A stretch of DNA of 6,369 nucleotides. Origin: Gemmatimonadota bacterium. Lineage in GTDB: Bacteria > Gemmatimonadota > Gemmatimonadetes > Longimicrobiales > Longimicrobiaceae. The DNA lies in assembly GCA_019240375.1 (NCBI GenBank), contig JAFAYN010000553.1:1-6369 (forward strand), read 5' to 3'. Both the position numbers and the translations under genes were made by a program. Below the pieces are notes generated by a model. The model worked only from the letters and a program-made list of their open reading frames with translations. It made no database searches and was not told the DNA's origin. Positions 1-6,369 of the stretch are shown here, piece after piece; position 1 is the stretch's first letter; each line of letters begins with the position of its first letter.

Positions 1-3000
1 TGTACGGCGGACGCCTGGTGGTGGTGCCGTTCGCCATCAGCCGCTCGCCGGAGGAGTTCCACGAGCTGCTGGCGCGCGAGGGGGTGACGGTGCTGAACCA
101 GACCCCCTCCGCCTTCCGCCAGCTCGCGGCGGTGGACGAGGTGCGGGGCGGAGCCCCGGCCGCGACGGCGCTGCGGTACGTGGTCTTCGGGGGCGAAGCC
201 CTGGACCCGCGCGCACTCCGCGGGTGGATGGAGCGGCACGGGGACGAGGCGCCGCGGCTGGTGAACATGTACGGGATCACGGAAACCACGGTGCACGTGA
301 CCTACCGCCCGATCCGGCGCGCGGACGTGGAGTCGGGGGAGGGGAGCCCGATCGGGCTCCCCATCCCCGACCTGCGCCTGCGGGTGCTGGATCGGTGGGG
401 GGACCCGGTGCCGGTGGGTGTCCCCGGCGAGCTGTACGTGGGAGGCGCGGGGGTGGCGCGGGGGTACCTGGGGCGCCCCGACCTCACGGCCGAGCGCTTC
501 GTCCCGGACCCGTTCGGCCACGGGACGGCCGGCGAGCGGCTGTACCGGAGCGGCGACCGGGCGAGGTGGCGCGCGGACGGGGAGCTGGAGTACCTGGGGC
601 GGGGCGACGCGCAGGTCAAGGTGCGCGGCTTCCGCATCGAGCCCGGGGAGATCGAGGCCGCGATGCTAGGGCACGAAGGGGTGCGCGAGGCAGTGGTGGT
701 GGTCCGCGAGGACGAGCCGGGGCAGAAGCGGCTGGTGGGGTACGTGGTGGGGCAGGGGGGCGCGGAGCTTTCCGTCGCGGCGCTGCGGGCCCACCTGGCG
801 GAGCGGCTCCCCGAGCACATGGTCCCGGGAGCGCTGGTGGCGCTGGACGCCTTTCCGCTCACCCCCAACGGCAAGCTGGACCGGCGCGCCCTCCCCGCTC
901 CGGAGTGGGGGACCGGCGCCGCGGCGTACGTGGCGCCCCGCACCCCCATGGAAGAGCTGCTGGCGGAGATCTGGGCGGAGGTGCTGAAGACCGAGCGGGT
1001 GGGGGTGGAGGAAAGCTTCTTCGAGCTGGGGGGCGACAGCATCCTTTCCATCCAGGTGGTGTCGCGGGCCAGGCAGAAGGGGCTGCGCCTGACCCCGCGG
1101 CAGCTCTTCGAGCGCCCCACGGTGGCGCGCCTGGCCGAGGTCGCGGAGCCGGTGGACGCGGGCACGGCCCCCGCGTCGCAGGGCCCGGTCGCGGGCGCGG
1201 CCCCGCTGACCCCGATCCAGCGTGCCTTCTTCGCGCGGGAGCAGGCGGCGCCGCACCACTTCAACCATGCGCTCCTCCTCGTCCCCCGCGAGCCGCTCGA
1301 CCCCGCGGCGCTGGACGGGGCGCTGGCCGCGCTGGAGGCGCACCACGACGCCCTCCGCCTGCGCTTCCGGCGAGGAGACGACGGCGCCTGGACGGCGGCG
1401 CACGCCCCGGTGGGCGCGCGCGCCCCGCTGGAGGTCCGCGACCTGTCGCACCTCCCCGGAGCGGAGCAGCGGGACGCGCTGGAGGCGGAAGCCGACCGGG
1501 CGCAGCGGAGCCTCGACCTGGTGGATGGGCCGCTGCTGCGGGCGCTCTGGTTCGAGCTGGGCCCCGGGGGGCCCGGACGGCTCCTCCTGGTGCTCCACCA
1601 CCTGGTGGTGGACGGGGTGAGCTGGCGGATCCTGCTGGAGGACCTGGAAAGCGCGTACGCGCGGCTCGCCCGGGGCGGGGAGGCGAGCCTCCCGCCGAAG
1701 ACCACCGCCTGGAAGACGTGGGCGGAAGGGCTGGCGGAGCTGGCCCGCTCCGGGGCGCTGGACGGGGAGGCGCCGTACTGGCGGGAGGAGGCGCGCCGGG
1801 AGGTGGCGCCGCTCCCGGCCGACGACCCGGCGGGGGAGAACACGGTTGCGCGGGCCCGGAGCGTGGCGGTGCGGTTCGAGGCGGCGGAAACGGAGACGCT
1901 GCTGCGCGAGGTGCCGCAGGCGTACCGCACGCGGGTCGACGACGCGCTCCTGTGCGCCCTCGCACTCACGCTGGCGCGCTGGACCGGGGAGCGGCGGGTG
2001 CGCGTGGACCTGGAGGGGCACGGGCGCGAGGAGGAGCGGGTGGCGGGGGCTGACCTGTCGCGCACGGTGGGGTGGTTCACCAGCGTATACCCCGTGGTGC
2101 TGGAGCTCCCCGCCGGGGACGCGGTGGGAGCGGCGCTCCGGGCGGTCAAGGAGCAGCTCCGGCGGGTGCCGGGGAAGGGGATGGGATACGGGGTGCTGCG
2201 CCACCCGGGCGGTTTCGGCGCGGGGGACGGGCCGGCAGGGGACGCCGCGGAGGTGTCGTTCAACTACCTGGGGCAGTTCGACGGGAGCGTTTCCTCCGGC
2301 TCGTTCTTCGCCTTCGCCGAGGAGTCGGCCGGGGCGCCGGTGGACGGGCGCTGGGAGCGCGGGTACCGGGTGGAGGTCGGCGCGATCGTGCGCGAGGGGC
2401 GCCTGGAGGTGACCGTCGGCTACAGCGAGGCGGTGCACCGCGCGGACACGATGGAGCGCCTGGCGGGGTGGTTCGCCGAAGCGCTGCGGGGGGTGATCGC
2501 GCACTGCGCGAGCCCCGCGTCGGGCGGCTACACCCCCAGCGACTTCCCGCTGGCCCGGCTGGAGCAGGAGGCGCTGGACGCGCTGCTGGGGAGCGAGCGG
2601 GGCGTGGAGGACGTGTACCCGCTGACGCCGATGCAGGAGGGGATGCTCTTCGAATCGCTCTATGCCCCGGGGACGGGGGTGAACGTGGGGCAGTTCGGCT
2701 ACGTGCTGGAAGGGCCGCTGGACGTGTCGGCGCTGGAGCGGGCGTGGCGCGAGGCGGTGGGGCGGCACGAGGCGCTGCGGGCCGCCTTCGCGTGGGAGGG
2801 GACGGGACGGCCGCTGCAGGTGATCCGGCGCCAGGTGGAGGTCCCCTTCCGGCACGAGGACTGGCGGGGGGTGGACGAGGCGGAGCGGCGGGCGCGGCTG
2901 GACGCCTTCCTGCGGGATGACCGGCGGGCGGGGTTCGACCCGGCGCGGGCGCCGCTGATGCGACTGGCGCTCTTCCGCACGGGCGAGGAGGAGCACCACC

Positions 3001-6000
3001 TCCTGTGGACGCACCACCACCTGATCCTGGACGGGTGGAGCCTGTCGCTCCTCTTCCGGGACGCGCTGGCGCTCTACGGCGGCCACGCCTCCCGGGGGGA
3101 AGCGCCCCGCTACCGGGAGTACGTGGCCTGGCTGGAGCGGCAGGATCGCGCGGGCGCGGAGCGGTACTGGAGGCGGGCGCTGGAGGGGTTCGGCTCGGCC
3201 ACCTGGCTCCCGGTCCGGCCGGCGCGCGGGCGGGAGCGTGGCGCGGGGGAGCACGCCCTGGTGGAGCGGCGCCTCCCGGCGGAGCGTACCCTGGCGCTGC
3301 AGGAGCGGGGTCGCGGCCGCGGGGTGACGCTGAGCACCACGGTGCAGGCCGCGTGGGCGCTCCTCCTGTCCCGCTGCTCCGGCGAGGACGACGTGGTGTT
3401 CGGGGCGACCGTGTCGGGGCGCCCTCCCGCGCTGGAGGGGGTGGAGGAGATCGTCGGGCTCTTCATCAACACCCTCCCGGTGCGGGTACGGGTGGAGGGA
3501 GCGAAGGGGGTGCGGGAGTGGCTGGAAGAGGTGCAGGCGGAGCAGGTGGTGGCGCGCGAGCACGAGTACACCCCCCTGGGCGAGGTGCAGCGGTGGAGCG
3601 GGATTCCCGCCGGCGAGCCGCTCTTCGAAAGCCTGGTGGTGTTCCAGAACTACCCGATGGACCGCGGGCTCGGGGAGGGGGACGAGGGGGTGCGGGCACG
3701 GGGGATCCTCGGCCTGGAGCAGGACACCTTCCCGCTCACCCTCACCGCCGAGCTGGACGGGGAGCTGAAGCTGCAGCTGCGCTACGACCGGGGCCGGGTG
3801 GAGCCGGAAACGGCGGAGCGGATGCTGGGGCAGGTGGCCGTGGTGCTGGACGCCTTCGCGGCCGACCCGGACCGGCCGCTCGGGAGCATCCGGGTGCTGA
3901 CCGCCGCCGAGCGCGAGTCGGTGCTCGCCCGGGGGATCGGCGCCGCGGAAGCCTTCCCGGGGGACACGGCGCACGCGCTGATCGCCCGGCGGGCGGAGCG
4001 CTGGCCCGACGCTCCCGCCTGCGTCTGCGGCGCGGAGGAGCTGACCTACGCCGACCTCCTCCGGCGCGCCGGGCGGCTCGCCGCCGTGCTGCGTGGCCTG
4101 GGGGTCGGCCCCGAGGTCCCGGTGGCGCTCTTCCTGGAGCGCTCCACCGACCTGGCCGTCGCCCTGCTGGCGGTGCTCCGGGCCGGCGGCTTCTACGTCC
4201 CGCTCGACCCCGCCTACCCGGCGGAGCGCCTGGCCTTCCTCCTGGAAGACAGCGGCGCCCCCGTCGTCCTCACCCGCGCCTCCCTGGCGGACGCGCTCCC
4301 CGCCCATTCCGCGCGCGTGGTCCGCGTCGACCGGCTGGACGCCGACGCGGGCGGCGCCGGGGACGCCACCGACGGCGGGGTGCTCCCGCGGAACCTGGCG
4401 TACACCATCTACACCTCCGGCTCCACCGGGCGCCCCAAGGCGGTGATGGTCGCCCACTGCTCGCTCCTCTGCTACGCCGAGGCGATGGCGAGGGAGCTGG
4501 CGCTGACCCCCGCCGACCGGATCCTCCAGTTCGCCTCGCCGAGCTTCGACGTGATGGTGGAGGAGATCTTCCCGGCCTGGCTCTCGGGGGCGGCGGTGGT
4601 CTTCCCCGAGGTGGAGCTGCTGGGCTCCCCTGCGGAGCTGGTCCGGGTGGTGGCGCGGCAGGGGGTCACCGGCTTCGAGCTACCGACGGCGTTCTGGCAC
4701 GAGTGGGTGCGGGGGCTGGCCGAGGAGGGAGGGCGCCTCCCGGAGTGCGTGCGCTTCGTGATCGTGGGGGGCGAGCGGGTGCTCCCCGAGCGGCTGCGGC
4801 AGTGGGCCGCGCTGCGGACCCCGCTGGTGCACGTCTTCGGGCTGACGGAAACCAGCGTCACCAGCACCACGCTGCGCCTGGAGGCCGGGGAGGACGGCTC
4901 CGCCAGGTGGGCCAACCTCCCGGTCGGGCGTCCGCTCCCCAACGTGCGGGTGTACGTGCTGGACCGGGAGCTGGAGCCGGTGCCGCCCGGGGTGCCGGGG
5001 GAGCTGTACGTCGGTGGGGAAGGGGTGGCGCGTGGCTACCGCGGGCGCCCGGAGCTGACGGCGGCGCGCTACGTCCCGCACCCGTTCGCGGCCGAACCGG
5101 GGGCGCGCCTGTACCGCACGGGCGACCGTGTGCGCTGGCTGGACGACGGGACGCTGGAGTTCCTGGGCCGGACCGACCACCAGGTCAAGGTGCGGGGCTT
5201 CCGCATCGAGCCCGCGGAGATCGAGGCGGTGCTCACCATCCACCCCGCCGTCCTCGACGCGGCGGTGGTCGCCCGGGAGGACGAACCCGGACGACGCCGC
5301 CTGGTCGGGTACGTGGTCGCGGCCGGGGAGCTCCCCTCCGCGGCGGAGCTGAGGGCCTTCCTCGGGGAGCGGCTCCCGGAGCACATGGTCCCGGGCGCGT
5401 TCGTGGCGCTGGACGCGCTCCCGCTCACCTCCAACGGCAAGCTCGACCGCCGCGCCCTCCCCGCGCCCGGAGCGGGGGTGGAGCCCCGGGCCGGGTACGA
5501 GGCGCCGCGCACCCCGCTGGAGCGGACGCTGGCGGAGATCTGGGCCGAGGTGCTGGGGGTGGAGCGCGTCGGGATCCACGACGGCTACTTCGAGCTGGGC
5601 GGCGACTCCATCCTTTCCATCCAGATCGTGTCGCGCGCGCGGCGGGCCGGGATCCGGCTCAGCCCCCGCCACCTGTTCGAGCACCCCACCGTGGCGGCGC
5701 TGGCGGAGGCGGCCGGCTCCGCGAAGGCCGTGGACGCCGCGGCCGAGCAGGGCGCCGTGACCGGCGACGCTCCGCTCACCCCGATCCAGCACTGGTTCTT
5801 CGCGGAGGAGATCCCGGAGCGGGGCCACTGGAACATGCCGCTCCTGCTGGCGCCGACCGGGCGGCTGGACCCCGGCGCGCTCGGAGCGGCGCTGGACCAC
5901 CTCCCGGCCCACCACGACGCGCTCCGCCTCCGCTACGCGCGGACCGGGGAGGAGTGGCGGCAGTGGCACGCCCCCGCCGCGACGGTGCCGCTGGAGCGGA

Positions 6001-6369
6001 TCGACCTCGCCGGGGTGCCGGAGGCGGAGCGGGGCGCCGCCCTCCTGGCGGAGTGCACGCGGATCGAGGCCGGGCTGTCGCTGGAGAACGGTCCGCTCCT
6101 CCGCGCCGCGCTCTTCGACCTGGGCTCCGGCGGGGAGCGCCTCCTCCTGGCGGCGCACCACCTGGTGGTGGACGGCGTTTCCTGGCGCATCCTCCTGGCC
6201 GACCTGGAATGCGCGTACCGCCAGGCGCTCGCCGGGGAGCGGATCGCCCTCCCCGCGAAGACCACCTCGTTCCGCGCGTGGGCCGAGCGGCTGGCGGAGC
6301 ACGCCCGCGCCGGCGGCTTCGACGCGGAAATGGACCACTGGACCGCGGGAGGCAGGCTCCCCGCCGCCG
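1..6369 (+). CDS. Multimodular non-ribosomal peptide synthetase, internal fragment (A-T-E-C-A-T-E), partial at both ends
   Basis: One continuous plus-strand frame, first complete codon at base 3, has no stop through base 6368 and encodes 2122 residues. Domains in order are A1 (C-terminal part, residues 1-299), T1 (310-382), E1 (399-838), DCL condensation (868-1291), A2 (1322-1822), T2 (1833-1904) and E2 (from 1923, cut by the window end). The protein is a cytoplasmic assembly-line enzyme: A domains activate amino acids with ATP, carriers hold them as phosphopantetheine thioesters, C domains form the peptide bond and E domains invert the alpha-carbon. All visible catalytic motifs are intact, so the gene looks functional. 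Start and stop codons lie outside, so no regulatory signal, docking domain or release domain can be described. The NRPS assignment is certain; the gene name and product are not recognised. Confidence 0.98.
3..899 (+). other. Adenylation domain A1, C-terminal portion, predicted L-threonine
   Basis: The visible part begins just after core motif A4, at a YGGRLVVVPF stretch, so motifs A1-A4 lie upstream. Core A5 is MYGITETT (residues 89-96), A6 GELYVGGAGVARGY, A7 LYRSGDRARW, A8 a QVKVRGFRIE stretch, A9 LPEHMVPG and A10 NGKLDRR with catalytic Lys291. Aligned by eye to the GrsA PheA numbering, the pocket residues in view are N32 (278), V61 (299), G63 (301), M89 (322), V97 (330), H98 (331) and K291 (517). 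This matches the threonine code DFWN(I/V)GMVHK at every visible position. Residues 235, 236 and 239 are outside the window, so the call is incomplete. The domain loads the acid onto T1, directly downstream. A7 has Ser where Thr is usual, a mild change. Confidence 0.9.
417..1781 (+). repeat. Module-scale internal repeat, copy 1 (A C-terminus-T-E N-terminus)
   Basis: This segment, from the GVPGELYV stretch before A6 of A1 into the first half of E1, is collinear with 4989-6341. The offset is 4572 bases at the start, 4569 at the carrier serine and 4560 at the E histidines, so only small indels separate the copies. Exact shared runs seen by eye include gagcacatggtcccggg (813-829), atcctttccatccag (1041-1055) and a 20-base run beginning at 1596 over HHLVVDG. 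This is the usual trace of module duplication in NRPS genes, not a mobile element. Confidence 0.8.
930..1148 (+). other. Peptidyl carrier domain T1 (PCP), epimerization-type
   Basis: A carrier of about 73 residues follows A1 after a short linker. It has the expected helix I region (PMEELLAEIWAEVL), the phosphopantetheine site FFELGGDSILSIQ with acceptor Ser346 (codon at 1038), and the closing RQLFERPTVARLAEV helix. Asp before the serine (GGDS rather than GGHS) is characteristic of carriers that precede epimerization domains, and an E domain does follow. It carries the A1-loaded residue, predicted threonine, joined to any upstream peptide, to E1 and then to the condensation domain. A linker of about 16 residues rich in Ala, Gly and Pro (bases 1149-1196) separates it from E1. 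Confidence 0.95.
1197..2516 (+). other. Epimerization domain E1 (L- to D-residue on T1)
   Basis: A complete E domain of about 440 residues. Visible motifs are E1 PLTPIQRAFF (402-411), E2 HHLVVDGVSWRIL (532-544) with the catalytic second His533, E3-like DDALLCAL, E4 EGHGRE (671-676) with the general-base candidate Glu671, E5 RTVGWFTSVYPV (687-698), E6 PGKGMGYG (723-730) and E7 FNYLGQF (753-759). The EGHGRE, RTVGWFT and FNYLGQF motifs separate E from ordinary condensation domains. Acting on T1-bound threonine it would give D-allo-threonine. The first motif has Ala where Trp is usual (PIQxWF); this lies outside the catalytic dyad, so activity is still expected. The domain ends near residue 838 and is followed by a YTPSDFPL linker (843-850), a usual E-to-C junction. 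Confidence 0.96.
2517..2603 (+). other. E-to-C inter-domain linker with YTPSDFPL motif
   Basis: About 29 residues join E1 to the condensation domain. They contain YTPSDFPLARL (from residue 843) and a short acidic and Leu-rich helix leading into VEDVYPLTP. From family knowledge this linker is common where an E domain is followed in cis by a DCL condensation domain. Its presence shows that the two modules are on one polypeptide without a docking pair. Confidence 0.75.
2604..3875 (+). other. Condensation domain, DCL type
   Basis: A condensation domain of about 424 residues. C1 is VYPLTPMQEGMLF (871-883), the form typical of DCL domains. C3 is HHHLILDGWS (1004-1013), with the active-site pattern HHxxxDG at 1005-1011 and catalytic His1006. 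C4-like is YREYVAWLE, C5 is VGLFINTLPVR (from 1151), and C6/C7 regions are HEYTPLGEVQRWSG and LFESLVVFQNYP. The Trp after the DG, the FINTLPVR block and the FESLVVFQNYP block all resemble DCL domains, which couple a D-configured donor to an L-acceptor. This agrees with E1 immediately upstream. It joins the peptide ending in predicted D-allo-Thr to the residue loaded by A2. No second N-terminal His motif of a dual C/E domain was seen, and the HHxxxDG form excludes a heterocyclization domain (DxxxxD). Confidence 0.93.
3966..5468 (+). other. Adenylation domain A2, complete, substrate unassigned
   Basis: A full-length A domain of about 501 residues with no inserted methyltransferase or oxidase. 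Motifs: A1 LTYADL, A2 LRAGGFYVPLDP, A3 LAYTIYTSGSTGRPKA (from 1465), A4 FDVMVEEIFPAWLSG (from 1515), A5 VFGLTETS (from 1611), A6 GELYVGGEGVARGY, A7 LYRTGDRVRW, A8 QVKVRGFRIE, A9 LPEHMVPG, A10 NGKLDRR. Pocket residues by eye in PheA numbering are D1516 (235), V1517 (236), E1520 (239), F1558 (278), I1587 (299), G1589 (301), V1611 (322), V1619 (330), T1620 (331) and K1813 (517), that is DVEFIGVVTK. Asp235 implies an alpha-amino acid. Glu239 is unusual and could contact a polar or basic group, which is a weak inference. Oddities are PKA instead of PKG in A3, Phe in place of Tyr and Leu in place of Pro in A5, and an ELPTAFWHEW block at the 278 strand. I do not assign a substrate. Confidence 0.95.
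4989..6341 (+). repeat. Module-scale internal repeat, copy 2 (A C-terminus-T-E N-terminus)
   Basis: Second copy of the repeat at 417-1781. Matching exact runs are gagcacatggtcccggg (5379-5395), atcctttccatccag (5610-5624) and the 20-base run from 6156. Protein similarity is highest over A6-A10 and the carrier, and falls in the E-domain loops. The copy reaches nearly to the window edge, so its true end is not seen. Confidence 0.8.
5499..5714 (+). other. Peptidyl carrier domain T2 (PCP), epimerization-type
   Basis: A carrier of about 72 residues directly follows A2. It begins at EAPRTPLERTLAEIWAEVL, has the phosphopantetheine site YFELGGDSILSIQ with acceptor Ser1869 (codon at 5607), and ends with RHLFEHPTVAALAEAAG. 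As in T1, Asp precedes the serine, the form found before epimerization domains, and the start of an E domain follows after a linker of about 18 residues. It holds the residue selected by A2. T1 and T2 are very similar in protein and share identical short DNA runs around the serine. Confidence 0.95.
5769..6369 (+). other. Epimerization domain E2, N-terminal portion, cut by window end
   Basis: The first 200 or so residues of a second E domain. It starts with PLTPIQHWFF (1924-1933), which keeps the usual Trp, followed by an AHHDALRLRY block and the catalytic motif HHLVVDGVSWRIL (2052-2064) with His2053. The ALPAKTTSFRAWAERL segment corresponds to the same place in E1. The EGHGRE, RTVGWFT and FNYLGQF motifs would lie downstream. 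It is called E rather than C because of HHxxxDGVSWR, the PIQxWF start, the preceding GGDSI carrier and its close similarity to E1. It should epimerize the A2-derived residue, and a further DCL domain would be expected next. Confidence 0.92.

Noticed and set aside
224..2053. A plus-strand frame of about 609 codons shifted relative to the NRPS frame.
   Set aside because: Its translation is Gly/Arg/Ala-rich without motifs, while the overlapping frame spells out complete A, T and E core motifs.
2604..3875. Possibility that the condensation domain is a dual C/E, heterocyclization or starter domain.
   Set aside because: The active site is HHxxxDG rather than DxxxxD, no extra N-terminal His motif was seen, and a separate E domain precedes it. 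The C1, C3 and C5 motifs fit DCL.
666..4457. A minus-strand open frame of over 1200 codons opposite E1, the C domain and half of A2.
   Set aside because: It lies wholly antisense to clear NRPS domains. The translation is low-complexity (rich in Arg, Pro, Gly, His, Leu) with no recognisable domain. Long antisense frames are expected when G+C is this high.
4680..6338. A second long minus-strand open frame (about 550 codons), and an analogous one at 302-2263.
   Set aside because: Same reasoning: they mirror NRPS codons on the other strand and show no domain or plausible gene start. They also resemble each other only because the modules they mirror are repeated.
1..6369. Search for promoters, terminators, tRNAs, CRISPR arrays, insertion sequences, attachment sites or a release (thioesterase) domain.
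   Set aside because: Every base falls inside one uninterrupted coding frame. The only repeats found are the module-scale homologies, and no thioesterase, reductase, methyltransferase or docking sequence was found.
1..6369. Idea that the window holds a wholly new type of biological system.
   Set aside because: All the domains are known NRPS types in a standard order. The novelty, if any, is in the peptide and in A2 specificity, not in the architecture.

Overview
The whole window is the inside of one very large plus-strand gene for a multimodular non-ribosomal peptide synthetase (NRPS). One reading frame, with first complete codon at base 3, runs without a stop from edge to edge (2122 complete codons). 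Both ends of the gene lie outside, so no start codon, ribosome binding site, promoter, terminator, docking region or thioesterase is visible. There is no intergenic DNA and no second gene.

Reading left to right, the domain order is: end of an adenylation domain (A1), carrier (T1), epimerization domain (E1), condensation domain of the DCL type, a complete adenylation domain (A2), carrier (T2), and the first part of a second epimerization domain (E2). This is the end of one A-T-E module followed by a C-A-T-E module that is complete except for the end of E2. Both carriers have the LGGDSI motif typical of carriers that feed E domains. The condensation domain has the LTPMQEGMLF and HHLILDGWS signatures expected when the donor is a D-residue. 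The parts therefore agree with one another.

Assembly-line prediction: the visible part of the A1 specificity code (N-V-G-M-V-H plus the A10 lysine) fits L-threonine, which E1 would turn into D-allo-threonine. The DCL domain then joins that peptide to the residue loaded by A2. The A2 pocket reads D-V-E-F-I-G-V-V-T-K, which I cannot match to a known substrate. E2 should epimerize that residue too, giving a -D-allo-Thr-D-X- segment. The final product is unknown.

Organism: the DNA is roughly three-quarters G+C by eye, with almost all third codon positions G or C. This fits a high-GC bacterium rich in secondary metabolism, such as a myxobacterium, an actinomycete or a soil group like Gemmatimonadota. 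The window alone does not settle the phylum. In architecture this is a conventional NRPS. The points worth a second look are the unassigned A2 pocket, the module-length internal repeat, and the sharp change in A1/A2 similarity along their length.
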